A stretch of DNA of 64,000 bases from a virus. Under the pieces are notes generated by a model. The model worked only from the letters and a program-made list of their open reading frames with translations, searched no databases and was not told where the DNA came from. Below are positions 48,577 through 55,810 of this stretch, piece by piece (position 1 is the stretch's first letter; each line of letters begins with the position of its first letter). The position numbers and the translations under genes are program-made. The DNA lies in the IMG/VR virus record IMGVR_UViG_3300020439_002657, positions 1 through 64,000 of that record; one strand, 5' to 3'.

Positions 48577-49714
48577 GTTTTCTCGGGAAAGACTGACTGC
48601 AATTCGAGAAGCCAGGGGGTTAACAATGGCCGAAATTGGACGGCGCCTCGGCGTCTCCCCTACGGCTGTACAGTCATGGGAAACTGGAAAGGCCGCGCCT
48701 ACTGTATTGAACGTCAACGAACTCGGCCAAATCCTGGGCGTCTCCAGTCGTTACTTTTTTCAAAATGATTCTCCCCGAGGCCCTGTCCCCGGCAAAGACC
48801 TGATCTTTTTCAGAAGTCTGGCAGATCTACCCGCCAAACTGAAAAAGCAAGCAACGAGGCGGGTGCAGTGGCTCCAGCAAATCTTTAGCCTAATAGAGGA
48901 GCATGTAGACTTTCCTGACCACAAGGCCTGGGAAGAGTTCGATGGAACCCGGATAGACTATTCCAAAAGGGAGATTGAAGTAATGGCCGCACAGGCGCGG
49001 CGCATTCTCGGTCTCAACAATGAAAGCCCGATTCTGAACCTTGTCGACTCGATTGAGAAATCAGGGATCGTCGTTGCCCAGATGGCAATCGCCAACACAG
49101 TCGATGCCTTCTCTTACTGGCCGAAGGAAGGTCGTCCATACATTCTCCTCGACTCCATCAAAGACTCTCCAGGCAGACTCCGTTTCAATGCTGCCCACGA
49201 ACTCGGTCATATGGTCCTGCATCGGCAAGTTCGCGAAAAAGACCTAAATAGGAAACTTTTTCGTGAAATCGAACGCCAGGCGGATATGTTTGCAGCCTCA
49301 CTGCTGATGCCATCAGAAACTTTCGCGGAACGGGTTCAGTATTTCGGGACCCGATTGGAAGACCTCATGGACCTTAAACGAGAATGGCGGGTGTCAATGA
49401 TGGCCGTGGTCCACCGGATGAAGGACCTGGAACTGATCGGTTCTCTGGAAGCCCAGGGATTGTACAAGAAGATGTCCAGAATGGGTTTCCGTCGATCAGA
49501 GCCCGGGGACGAGTATGTCCCGTATGAAGAGCCCTCATTCCTTCCTCAAGCCTTTGATCTTCTGGAGAGCAGCAACAAAGCTTTCAAGGAATTCATTCGC
49601 ATAAAAATGGGCCTCCCCGATTCGGATTTGGACTCACTCATTGGTGCCAAGGTATTCCAAAAAACGGAGAGGATTACTCAAAACCGCGGGCCAAACGTGG
49701 TAGACCTCTTCTAA
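48566..49714 (+). CDS. XRE helix-turn-helix plus ImmA/IrrE metallopeptidase
   Basis: The product has about 382 residues. An XRE helix-turn-helix fills residues 5-60 (L-T-M-A-E-I-G-R-R-L-G-V-S-P-T-A-V-Q). An ImmA/IrrE-type domain follows with H-E-L-G-H-M-V-L-H (near 211-219) and a downstream E-R-Q-A-D-M-F-A zinc-ligand segment. Such proteins cleave repressors or act as DNA damage and immunity switches (ImmA of ICEBs1, IrrE). The GTG at 48566 has AGAGGAGG at ideal spacing; the GTG at 48545 and ATG at 48560 are alternatives. Its last codons lie in a perfect inverted repeat shared with a convergent small gene. Confidence 0.85.
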   Translation: MRPEFSRERLTAIREARGLTMAEIGRRLGVSPTAVQSWETGKAAPTVLNVNELGQILGVSSRYFFQNDSPRGPVPGKDLIFFRSLADLPAKLKKQATRRVQWLQQIFSLIEEHVDFPDHKAWEEFDGTRIDYSKREIEVMAAQARRILGLNNESPILNLVDSIEKSGIVVAQMAIANTVDAFSYWPKEGRPYILLDSIKDSPGRLRFNAAHELGHMVLHRQVREKDLNRKLFREIERQADMFAASLLMPSETFAERVQYFGTRLEDLMDLKREWRVSMMAVVHRMKDLELIGSLEAQGLYKKMSRMGFRRSEPGDEYVPYEEPSFLPQAFDLLESSNKAFKEFIRIKMGLPDSDLDSLIGAKVFQKTERITQNRGPNVVDLF

Positions 49715-49734
49715 TGAGAGAAGAGGTCTACCAC
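49697..49734. terminator. 16-bp perfect inverted repeat over two convergent stop codons
   Basis: GTGGTAGACCTCTTCT is repeated in inverse at 49719-49734 with a six-base loop. It covers the stops of both the metallopeptidase gene and the 51-codon minus-strand gene. There is no T run, so it may act as a convergent terminator, an mRNA 3' stabiliser or a protein-binding site. Confidence 0.6.
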
Positions 49735-49883
49735 AATCCCAGCAGGCTCCGGGCGAATTCGAGCACCCCTTTGCTTTTCTCCGCTTCCCGTCCGTTTTCC
49801 GATTCCCTGGCGGTTTCCTCCTCCAATTCTTCCAGTAATGCAATAAGTTGGTCCATTTTCCCTGCGTAGTGGTCTAAGTCCAT
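49728..49883 (-). CDS. 51-residue acidic helical protein
   Basis: The frame ATG (49883) to TAG (49728) encodes M-D-L-D-H-Y-A-G-K-M followed by a Leu/Glu-rich helix (D-Q-L-I-A-L-L-E-E-L-E-E-E) and ending A-R-S-L-L-G-L-W. The amphipathic composition looks like a real small protein. A GAGAGGG lies six bases upstream of the ATG. It is convergent with the XRE-ImmA gene. No family was recognised. Confidence 0.5.
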   Translation of the reverse strand: MDLDHYAGKMDQLIALLEELEEETARESENGREAEKSKGVLEFARSLLGLW

Positions 49884-50056
49884 GGAGCGCCCTCTCTTTA
49901 TCTGATCGGCACATCGTAGGATCCGAGAGAGACACTACACAAACGTTTACACACGTTTTCCACAACTTTTCGAAGACTTTGACCGATTGCCTTACGCTGT
50001 GAAAGGTAAAGAATGCAAGCTCTCGTCTCAGAGCTTCGAGGGAAAGGGGTAAAAGG

Positions 50057-50326
50057 ATGGAGTCCAAGGACTTTACTGTCATAAAAATAGATTCCGGGAA
50101 TGTTCAAACAAAATATAGAATCAAAACTGTACTGCGAGATGCGTCGGTTTTTTTACATTTTTCCCATGATATAGATACTCCCGACTGGCATACGGATCAT
50201 TCTGAAATCATAGAGAGCATCCATTCGCTGGCCAGATTGCTACTGGCTAACAGTGATACCTGCCCTTTATGTGGTCATGATAGTAACCGCCCTTCGAGAC
50301 GGCATCACGAAGACCATGGTATATAG
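50057..50326 (+). CDS. small protein with C-terminal Cys/His cluster
   Basis: The 89-residue product ends in C-P-L-C-G-H-D and R-R-H-H-E-D-H, a possible zinc site. A purine-rich AAAGGGGTAAAAGG precedes the ATG. Its last 80 bases overlap the convergent KTSC gene. No family was recognised, and the overlap lowers certainty. Confidence 0.45.
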   Translation: MESKDFTVIKIDSGNVQTKYRIKTVLRDASVFLHFSHDIDTPDWHTDHSEIIESIHSLARLLLANSDTCPLCGHDSNRPSRRHHEDHGI

Positions 50327-50447
50327 CCGGTGGCACATTGCAGAAAGTGAATGTCTTTCCCTCCTTAAAGGTTATTTTCATGATTCTGGTGGCTTCATCA
50401 TATCCGGCAGCCTTTATGGCCTTTGAGTCAAACGATATCATTTCCAT
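50247..50447 (-). CDS. KTSC domain protein
   Basis: The 66-residue protein matches the small KTSC domain. It has A-I-K-A-A-G-Y-D near 10-17, then L/M-x-I-x-F near 23-29, and F-x-F-C-N-V-P near 34-40. A helix (Y-H-G-L-R-D-A) and K-G-G-Y-Y-H-D-H-I complete the pattern. KTSC domains occur alone in phages and fused to lysyl-tRNA synthetases; the function is unclear. It lies just left of the immunity region. A CCGATA sits 12 bases before the start, too close for the late-promoter spacing. Confidence 0.75.
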   Translation of the reverse strand: MEMISFDSKAIKAAGYDEATRIMKITFKEGKTFTFCNVPPAIYHGLRDAVSKGGYYHDHIKGRYHC

Positions 50448-50490
50448 ACCATGATTATCGGCCGGGATGGCCTAATCTATCCGTCCTCGC

Positions 50491-50883
50491 TCACCCCTCT
50501 CCCAGATTGAACAAGTCCCGGGCCATATTGAGCCATCGCTCCTGTTTTTCCGGAGGCAGCCGCGCCACACGCTTAAGAGCCTCCATGAAATCAGGCTTCA
50601 TCTGGGCAAGAACCTGGAATTCCGGATCGAATTGGTTCAGCCAGTAGTCCTCCGGCACCCAGAACGGGTGCTTCTCAGGATCCTCAAACCAGAAAATATT
50701 GAACCGGTATCCTGGTCGGCGGAGTCGCTCTACGCAGCGCATCTTGTATTCGGCCAGAATCGCCTTTTTCCCAGACTTCACATGAGATATATGCGCTCGA
50801 TTGAAACTCAGTGCATCAGCCAGCTCGGCGTATTTCATCCCTGTTTCTGTCAAAATCCGTTCTTGTAACTCAGAATCTGTCAA
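50491..50883 (-). CDS. phage repressor candidate with TTG start
   Basis: With the TTG at 50883 (GGAGG seven bases upstream) the product has 130 residues. A helix-turn-helix lies near 18-45 (Y-A-E-L-A-D-A-L-S-F-N-R-A-H-I-S-H-V-K-S-G-K-K). The C-terminal half is Pro/Trp-rich and ends in a helix. There is no LexA-like peptidase domain. It is divergent from the early operon across a gap with two palindromes sharing the half-site TTGTC, the first of which overlaps its own ribosome binding site. This arrangement fits a CI- or Cro-like regulator that represses itself and the early genes. Confidence 0.65.
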   Translation of the reverse strand: MTDSELQERILTETGMKYAELADALSFNRAHISHVKSGKKAILAEYKMRCVERLRRPGYRFNIFWFEDPEKHPFWVPEDYWLNQFDPEFQVLAQMKPDFMEALKRVARLPPEKQERWLNMARDLFNLGEG

Positions 50884-50887
50884 AAAG

Positions 50888-50953
50888 TTGTCCTCCGACA
50901 ATTTTTAGCTTGAAATTGTGCCCCCTGGCACTATCTGTTGTCTACAGACAACA
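50888..50953. promoter_or_regulatory. immunity operators in the divergent promoter region
   Basis: Site 1 is TTGTC-CTCC-GACAA (50888-50901) and covers the repressor's ribosome binding site. Site 2 is TGTTGTCT-AC-AGACAACA (50936-50953), with perfect 8-bp arms, upstream of the early operon. Both contain TTGTC/GACAA half-sites. A possible minus-35 TTGAAA lies at 50910-50915. Confidence 0.6.
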
Positions 50954-50975
50954 TCGACCGAATCAGGGCAATACC

Positions 50976-51233
50976 ATGAGCAAAAATAAAACACAAGCAG
51001 AAATCATTTCGGGAAATGAAGTCAAGGCCCGAATAATCCGGGAACATGGGACCATACGGCCATGGTGCCGCAAGCACAACCTGCGCAATCCAATCCTGAC
51101 GAGGCTCTTCTATCGGCGGCCAAAATACGCATTCAAAGGTACCGAAACCTACCGCGCGATCCGAGCCCTCGAAGCTGACTTCGGCATCACTCCGTCCGAC
51201 CTCGGAATCCAGGTTCTGGAGGTGGAGCGGTGA
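50976..51233 (+). CDS. first gene of the early operon, Cro-like candidate
   Basis: From the ATG at 50976 the product has 85 basic residues: M-S-K-N-K-T-Q-A-E-I, later R-P-W-C-R-K-H-N-L-R-N-P-I-L-T-R-L-F. A short helix-turn-helix-like pattern and its place opposite the repressor suggest a Cro or CII-type regulator. No strong Shine-Dalgarno sequence is present. Its TGA overlaps the next GTG start. Confidence 0.5.
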   Translation: MSKNKTQAEIISGNEVKARIIREHGTIRPWCRKHNLRNPILTRLFYRRPKYAFKGTETYRAIRALEADFGITPSDLGIQVLEVER

Positions 51234-51469
51234 GCGAGTCGCGCAAGAGAATCGAGGAGTTCGCTCAGATCTATGGACTGAGCCTGGAGCAGGCCGAAAA
51301 GCTCATTTTCTGCGGCCAGGTAATTCGAGAAGGCTTCCCCTCTAATCTTCGGGGATCCGGGGATCAAAAATCGCATTCTCAAGAAGGCGAATGTGATAAT
51401 CCATCAGGTCCATATAATCCTGAGGGGAATCCTGACACAGATCCGACAGACGGTGGTTCAGAATCGTGA
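51230..51469 (+). CDS. small early protein of unknown function
   Basis: The 79-residue frame starts at a GTG overlapping the previous stop. The first ~38 residues are helical and natural-looking (I-E-E-F-A-Q-I-Y-G-L-S-L-E-Q-A-E-K-L-I). The rest is Gly/Pro/Asp-rich and overlaps a convergent gene on the other strand, so the C-terminal part may be a shadow. Confidence 0.4.
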   Translation: MSESRKRIEEFAQIYGLSLEQAEKLIFCGQVIREGFPSNLRGSGDQKSHSQEGECDNPSGPYNPEGNPDTDPTDGGSES

Positions 51470-51590
51470 TGAACTTCCAGAACTTTTCCTGCACCTCGCC
51501 TGGATTTGGCGGCCCGTCCTCTTTCTTCGGCAAGTCTCCGATCCATTCGTTCCGTAGTTTTTCAACTTCGGCAGCTATCCTTTCATTCAT
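51342..51590 (-). CDS. small helical protein, antisense within the early operon
   Basis: From the ATG at 51590 the 82-residue product is helical and well mixed (R-I-A-A-E-V-E-K-L-R-N-E-W-I, later F-W-K-F-I-T-I-L-N-H-R-L). It looks like a true protein, but it lacks a ribosome binding site and overlaps the plus-strand gene by 128 bases. No family was recognised. Confidence 0.4.
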   Translation of the reverse strand: MNERIAAEVEKLRNEWIGDLPKKEDGPPNPGEVQEKFWKFITILNHRLSDLCQDSPQDYMDLMDYHIRLLENAIFDPRIPED

Positions 51591-51638
51591 GCAGCCAATA
51601 TCGGAGCACAACACAATGGAATTCAAGGAGGTAGAGCG

Positions 51639-51911
51639 GTGAAACTGGCCGAAGAGTTCTACCTGGCCAACGCGGTCCTGAGCCGGGATCCAGAAGCGAT
51701 TCGGGATCACATCGAGCATCACTACCCGACCCGGTCATGGATTGAATACATTCCAGAGAAGCCGAGCACCCCTATCGTCGGCATAGATTCACCTTCAGTC
51801 TGGGAAGATGAGCAATTCCAGGAGCTTGTAGACTGCGTTCAGGGCCATGCCCGGGCTAACGGAGTCGATATCGCAGTCTGCCTTATTCAACCACAGGAGG
51901 TAGCGCGATGA
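51639..51911 (+). CDS. small early protein of unknown function
   Basis: The 90-residue protein starts at a GTG with GGAGGTAG upstream. It has a helical N-terminus and S-W-I-E-Y-I-P-E-K-P in the middle. Its stop overlaps the antirepressor ATG, so it is coupled to it. No family was recognised. Confidence 0.6.
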   Translation: MKLAEEFYLANAVLSRDPEAIRDHIEHHYPTRSWIEYIPEKPSTPIVGIDSPSVWEDEQFQELVDCVQGHARANGVDIAVCLIQPQEVAR

Positions 51912-52648
51912 GCAGTCAGAGAACCCTGACTCTGGTGCAGCCAGAGCAGAAACCGCATGTTTTCGATTTCGGAGGCCATTCTGTCCGGTTGGTAATCCGG
52001 GATGGTGAGCCCTGGTGGGTTGCGGCTGATGTCTGTAAAGCACTCGGCCTGTCCCAGGTTAGCAGGGCAATGGACCGTCTCGATGCGGATGAAAGGGGGT
52101 TATTAAAAGTAACCCACCCCCAAAATGCCAGTCTGACGATTCAGGTGAACTGCATAAATGAGCCGGGACTCTACCAGTTAATCATATCTTCCAACAAATC
52201 GCAGGCGCGCGCTTTCAAGCGCTGGGTGACCCACGAAGTTCTCCCTCAGATCCGCAAGACAGGCGGGTATCAGGTTCCTCAATCGTTCGCCGATGCCCTG
52301 CAGCTCGCAGCGGATTTCCAGCGTAAGATCGAGCAACAGCAACCGAAGGTTGAGTTTTACGATGCCATCATAGATTCCATAGACACCCTTCTCATCGGCG
52401 ACGTGGCCAAAAACCTTCAGGTGCCGGGCCTGGGGCCAAACAAGCTCTTCCAGTTCCTGCGGGAACAAAAAGTCCTGAAGTCCGACAACCTCCCCTACCA
52501 GCAGTATATCGAACTCGGATGGTTCCGAGTCGTGGAGCAGCAATACCCGAAGAAGGACGGTGAAACCGGAGTCACCTATCGAACCAGAGTCTACCAGCGA
52601 GGCGTCGACGGAATACGAAAACTCCTAAAACGGGAGGGCCTACTATGA
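51908..52648 (+). CDS. phage antirepressor (BRO-N plus KilAC-like)
   Basis: The 246-residue protein has an N-terminal BRO-N domain (about 15-115). Its landmarks are E-P-W-W-V-A-A-D-V-C-K-A-L-G, I-N-E-P-G-L-Y-Q-L-I and A-F-K-R-W-V-T-H-E-V-L-P-Q-I-R-K-T-G-G-Y. A C-terminal KilAC-like domain follows (about 140-246) with L-I-G-D-V-A-K-N-L and the G-P-N-K-L-F-Q-F-L-R pattern. Antirepressors of this type lift lysogenic repression. It lies early in the operon controlled by the repressor at 50491-50883. Confidence 0.85.
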   Translation: MSSQRTLTLVQPEQKPHVFDFGGHSVRLVIRDGEPWWVAADVCKALGLSQVSRAMDRLDADERGLLKVTHPQNASLTIQVNCINEPGLYQLIISSNKSQARAFKRWVTHEVLPQIRKTGGYQVPQSFADALQLAADFQRKIEQQQPKVEFYDAIIDSIDTLLIGDVAKNLQVPGLGPNKLFQFLREQKVLKSDNLPYQQYIELGWFRVVEQQYPKKDGETGVTYRTRVYQRGVDGIRKLLKREGLL

Positions 52649-53010
52649 GTGCCCGGACCCTGCTTGGACTTGAAGGAAACCTGGAAGCCGAAGAAGAGAA
52701 CATGGCTTCGTCGCCACTCTATCTGGAATATCAGGAAGGTCTGCAGCTATCCCCTGCTCTTGCAGAACGCATGCGCCCGGAAATCAAGCGATATGGCCAG
52801 ATCGTAAGGCCGGAGCACACCACACTCTGGCTGGAATACCTGGCCATGATCGGAATTTTCGCACCGGACTACATCCTGCAGGTTCTGGATAACAGCAGGG
52901 AACGGCTGGAATCCAAGCACCCGGGCCTATTCTACATCGTGACCGCATCACTGGTTTCGATCCACCACCGTCGTTACGGCGACGATGAACCGGAGGCCTG
53001 CAATGCATAA
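52645..53010 (+). CDS. early protein of unknown function
   Basis: The 121-residue protein overlaps the antirepressor stop (ATGA). It is acidic at the N-terminus and helical after, with H-T-T-L-W-L-E-Y-L-A-M-I-G and S-I-H-H-R-R-Y-G. No family was recognised. Confidence 0.6.
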   Translation: MSARTLLGLEGNLEAEEENMASSPLYLEYQEGLQLSPALAERMRPEIKRYGQIVRPEHTTLWLEYLAMIGIFAPDYILQVLDNSRERLESKHPGLFYIVTASLVSIHHRRYGDDEPEACNA

Positions 53011-53347
53011 AGCACTGGCCACCCAGCACGATCGGGCACATGAGAAGGCCCTTGGTGCCCTGGACAAATGGACTCGCGCCTATCTTGCCCGAGAGGACTG
53101 CAGCCATTGCTACCACTGCCCGCATGTCCGGCTGGAGCATCACATCCACGATGCCTATATCTCGATCCAGTGTCACCACCCAACGGTCCTCGCACAGGTC
53201 CGATTCGGAGTGATCGATTCGGTGCTGGAGCATGACCCGGCAAGCGAATGCCCTATTCTACCGCTACAAGATCAGGAGAGCTACAGAAGCAAAACGCTCA
53301 ATGCCATCGAGTCAAAGGAGGGAAACCATGATCGTAACGAGCACTGA
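53003..53347 (+). CDS. early protein with Cys/His cluster
   Basis: From the ATG at 53003 (GGAGG upstream) the 114-residue product has C-S-H-C-Y-H-C-P-H (about 33-41) and several His, likely a zinc-binding site. It overlaps the previous stop and the next start. No family was recognised. Confidence 0.6.
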   Translation: MHKALATQHDRAHEKALGALDKWTRAYLAREDCSHCYHCPHVRLEHHIHDAYISIQCHHPTVLAQVRFGVIDSVLEHDPASECPILPLQDQESYRSKTLNAIESKEGNHDRNEH

Positions 53348-53558
53348 AAGAATGACCGCACCACCTGCAATCGCACCGGCCCCTTCGGCGGGCGGAGGAA
53401 CGGGCTTCCAGGATATGCTGGAGTCCGCCATTGCAGAACCGCATTGCGCCGGGTGCGGGGCGAAGGGAGTAAAGCTCTACCAGTACGACAAGTGCCGGAA
53501 GTGCCTGGAGCCGGATCTTCGAGAATCACAGCAGTTGATCGATACATACAGACCGTAG
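53328..53558 (+). CDS. small zinc-ribbon protein
   Basis: From the ATG at 53328 (AAGGAGGG upstream) the product has 76 residues. An Ala/Pro/Gly-rich N-terminus is followed by C-A-G-C-G and C-R-K-C, about 13 residues apart, forming a zinc ribbon. It precedes the recombination genes. No specific family was recognised. Confidence 0.6.
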   Translation: MIVTSTERMTAPPAIAPAPSAGGGTGFQDMLESAIAEPHCAGCGAKGVKLYQYDKCRKCLEPDLRESQQLIDTYRP

Positions 53559-53596
53559 CGTTTCCGCTGCGTGACTTTAGAATTTGGAGGGAGTGT

Positions 53597-54478
53597 ATGT
53601 CCGAGAAAGACATAGCAATGCGACAGGACCAGTCGCCCGAGCTTCCGGCGCAGTATTCGCTGCCGGAGCTCGAAAAGATGGCCCACACAATAGTGAAATC
53701 CGGCCTGTTTGGGATGAAAGACCAGTCTCAGGCCATGGCGTTGATGCTTCTTTGCCAGGCATCGGGCATGCACCCGATGAAGGCAGTGCAGCGTTATGAC
53801 ATCATCCAGGGGCGACCGGCATTAAAGAGCCAGACAATGCTGGCAGACTTCAAGAAGGCCGGAAACCAGGTGCGATGGATCCGGAGAGACGATCGCGTAT
53901 GCGAGGCCGAGTTCGCAGACCGCCAGGGGAATGTCATCACAATCAAATGGACGATGGAGATGGCACAAAAGGCGGGTCTTACGGACAAGCAGAACTGGAA
54001 GATGTATCCGAGGCAAATGCTTTCCGCCCGGGTAATTTCCGAAGGTGTAAAGGCACTCGCACCGGAGGTCGCCGAAGGCCTCTATGTTCCCGAAGAAGTA
54101 ATGGATTTCGGCGAAGGATTTGGCTCTGGCCGTACGGAAAAGACCATTAATGAGGCGCCGGAAGCACCTCAATCCGAGCCTTCCGAAACGTTCATCAGGG
54201 CAAACAATGGTATCGAAGAGGCCATGGGCGAACTTGATCTGGAACGCCTACAACGAATCCGAAGCTACATCGAGCAGAAACTGGAAGGCATCGTTACGGA
54301 AAACGAAAAGGAGAGCCTGCTAAATGCCGCAGACTCGGCCATCCAACAGGTGACCCAGGCCCTGGAGAACGTGCAACGCCCGGGTGACTCCGAGGAACAG
54401 GAAGAGCAGTCCCATGCAGTAGAACCCTCTGAAGAACCTGGTCTGGGGCTATTCGCGCCTGCTGGAGGTGCCAAATGA
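53597..54478 (+). CDS. RecT-like single-strand annealing protein
   Basis: The 293-residue protein shows patterns I associate with phage RecT-type annealases. A-L-M-L-L-C-Q-A-S-G-M-H-P is followed by Y-D-I-I-Q-G-R-P-A-L-K-S-Q-T-M-L (about 55-90). I-K-W-T-M-E-M-A-Q-K-A-G-L and P-R-Q-M-L-S-A-R-V-I-S-E-G come next (about 118-150). The C-terminal third is acidic and helical. It anneals complementary strands during recombination. It overlaps the exonuclease gene (ATGA), forming a RecE/RecT-like pair. GGAGG precedes the chosen ATG. Confidence 0.8.
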   Translation: MSEKDIAMRQDQSPELPAQYSLPELEKMAHTIVKSGLFGMKDQSQAMALMLLCQASGMHPMKAVQRYDIIQGRPALKSQTMLADFKKAGNQVRWIRRDDRVCEAEFADRQGNVITIKWTMEMAQKAGLTDKQNWKMYPRQMLSARVISEGVKALAPEVAEGLYVPEEVMDFGEGFGSGRTEKTINEAPEAPQSEPSETFIRANNGIEEAMGELDLERLQRIRSYIEQKLEGIVTENEKESLLNAADSAIQQVTQALENVQRPGDSEEQEEQSHAVEPSEEPGLGLFAPAGGAK

Positions 54479-55305
54479 GTCTGATCCAGAGGAAAAGCGA
54501 TGCCCACTGGTATACGCGGGACGGCGAGCCGATGCATACCGTTCCCTATGCCGACAAAAAGCGGAAGGACCGAAAGCCAACCACTTTGGCTGACGCTCGA
54601 AAACTTGGCCTTCTGCCATCGGTTACCACGGTACTGAAGGTTGTGGCCAAGCCGGGGCTGGAGTCCTGGAAGCTGGAGCAGGCTATCATGGCTTCCCTTA
54701 CCCTCCCCCGTAAGAAGGATGAACCGACGGAAGACTTCGCAAAGCGAGTGGTTGAGGATATGGAATCCGAGGCCAGCAGCGCAGCGGACACCGGAAAGCA
54801 GATTCATGCGGCCATTGAACACTTCGCAAAAACCGGAGAGCTCTCACCGGAATTCCGAACCGTGGCTCGCCACGTAGTCGCTTTCAGGCGATGGCTCCGG
54901 GAGACGGACGCCCGGATACTGGCATCTGAAAAGGTCGTGGTCGCCGAAGGATACGCGGGCACTGCGGACCTTCTTCTTGAGATTCCGGGCATAGGAACCG
55001 TCCTGGCAGATATAAAGAGCCAGTATGTGAAAGACGACAAGAAAGGCCAGCCCAAGCCCAACTTCTACGAAGAATGGTGCTATCAGATGTCTGCATACGC
55101 AGAGGCCATGGAGCATCAGGAAATGATGACCATTGACGCCGTCGCCAGCCTGGTCATGGACAAGAACCAACCTGGACGCTACTTCAGCAAGATCTGGTCC
55201 GACCAGGATCGCTCCAGGGCTCTGGCCGCATTCTCCTCTGCCTTCCGAATCTGGACAATCCAGAAGAATTACGACCCCAGCGATTCCGCCGACGCGGCCG
55301 CATAG
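54475..55305 (+). CDS. PD-(D/E)XK exonuclease, RecB/Cas4-like
   Basis: The 276-residue protein has the nuclease core. D-T-G-K-Q-I-H-A-A-I-E (about 101-111) is followed by G-Y-A-G-T-A-D-L-L-L (about 160-169). V-L-A-D-I-K-S-Q (about 178-185) supplies the Asp and Lys of the motif, and a Tyr-rich Q-M-S-A-Y-A-E-A motif follows. It would resect double-stranded ends to give single strands for the upstream annealase. The N-terminus has S-V-T-T-V-L-K, typical of phage RecB-like nucleases. Confidence 0.82.
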   Translation: MSLIQRKSDAHWYTRDGEPMHTVPYADKKRKDRKPTTLADARKLGLLPSVTTVLKVVAKPGLESWKLEQAIMASLTLPRKKDEPTEDFAKRVVEDMESEASSAADTGKQIHAAIEHFAKTGELSPEFRTVARHVVAFRRWLRETDARILASEKVVVAEGYAGTADLLLEIPGIGTVLADIKSQYVKDDKKGQPKPNFYEEWCYQMSAYAEAMEHQEMMTIDAVASLVMDKNQPGRYFSKIWSDQDRSRALAAFSSAFRIWTIQKNYDPSDSADAAA

Positions 55306-55346
55306 GCCGCTTTCGGCAATCATCCGTTTGGAGGGAGAACGCAGCA

Positions 55347-55643
55347 ATGGAGTCATTGAATATCAATCGAACAGACAATGGGCCCTCTGTAGCACCAAAG
55401 CCGCCCGATTATGGTCGAAAGGTCTTCGAAGGACGGATCCAGTACGCGGACTTCCAGCTACTTCTGGACGGTCATCCAATCGAGGACAGAGAAACGGCCC
55501 TTCAGCTACAGAAAGACCTGGCCTTTGCCATAACGCGCCTGCAGCGCTATTCGGGGAAGGTCATAGAGATTCCGGACTATACAATCCGGATAGAAAACAG
55601 AGAGCGGCCTTCAGGTCGCCGCCACGATTACACGGGAGACTAA
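55347..55643 (+). CDS. early protein of unknown function
   Basis: The 98-residue protein is mixed, with Y-G-R-K-V-F-E-G-R-I-Q-Y-A-D-F near the middle and a basic tail. GGAGGGAG precedes the ATG at good spacing. It sits between the exonuclease and a tiny membrane protein. No family was recognised. Confidence 0.6.
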   Translation: MESLNINRTDNGPSVAPKPPDYGRKVFEGRIQYADFQLLLDGHPIEDRETALQLQKDLAFAITRLQRYSGKVIEIPDYTIRIENRERPSGRRHDYTGD

Positions 55644-55644
55644 A

Positions 55645-55806
55645 ATGGAAGCAACGATAAGATCCAGCTTCTTCGCATCGGATATGCGGTATCTCAGCAG
55701 AAGGCGGAGAGCGGACCGACACCGAAACCGTCGGTTCCTGGTCATATCCTATGGAATCAGCATCTTGCTGATCTTCTCCGTTTATTACGCAATACATCTC
55801 TGGTGA
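55645..55806 (+). CDS. 53-residue single-span membrane protein
   Basis: The frame ATG 55645 to TGA 55806 encodes a very basic N-terminal half (Y-L-S-R-R-R-R-A-D-R-H-R-N-R-R). One membrane helix follows (V-I-S-Y-G-I-S-I-L-L-I-F-S-V-Y-Y). The positive-inside rule predicts an inside N-terminus. It starts two bases after the previous stop. No family was recognised. Confidence 0.6.
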   Translation: MEATIRSSFFASDMRYLSRRRRADRHRNRRFLVISYGISILLIFSVYYAIHLW

Positions 55807-55810
55807 GGTA

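Noticed and set aside
49956-49964. DnaA-box-like TTTTCCACA
   Set aside because: It is a single site with one mismatch and no cluster or AT-rich unwinding region; a match of this quality is expected by chance.
50430-50460. CCGATA before the KTSC gene as another late promoter
   Set aside because: It is only 12 bases before the start codon, outside the tight 24-28 spacing of the other sites.
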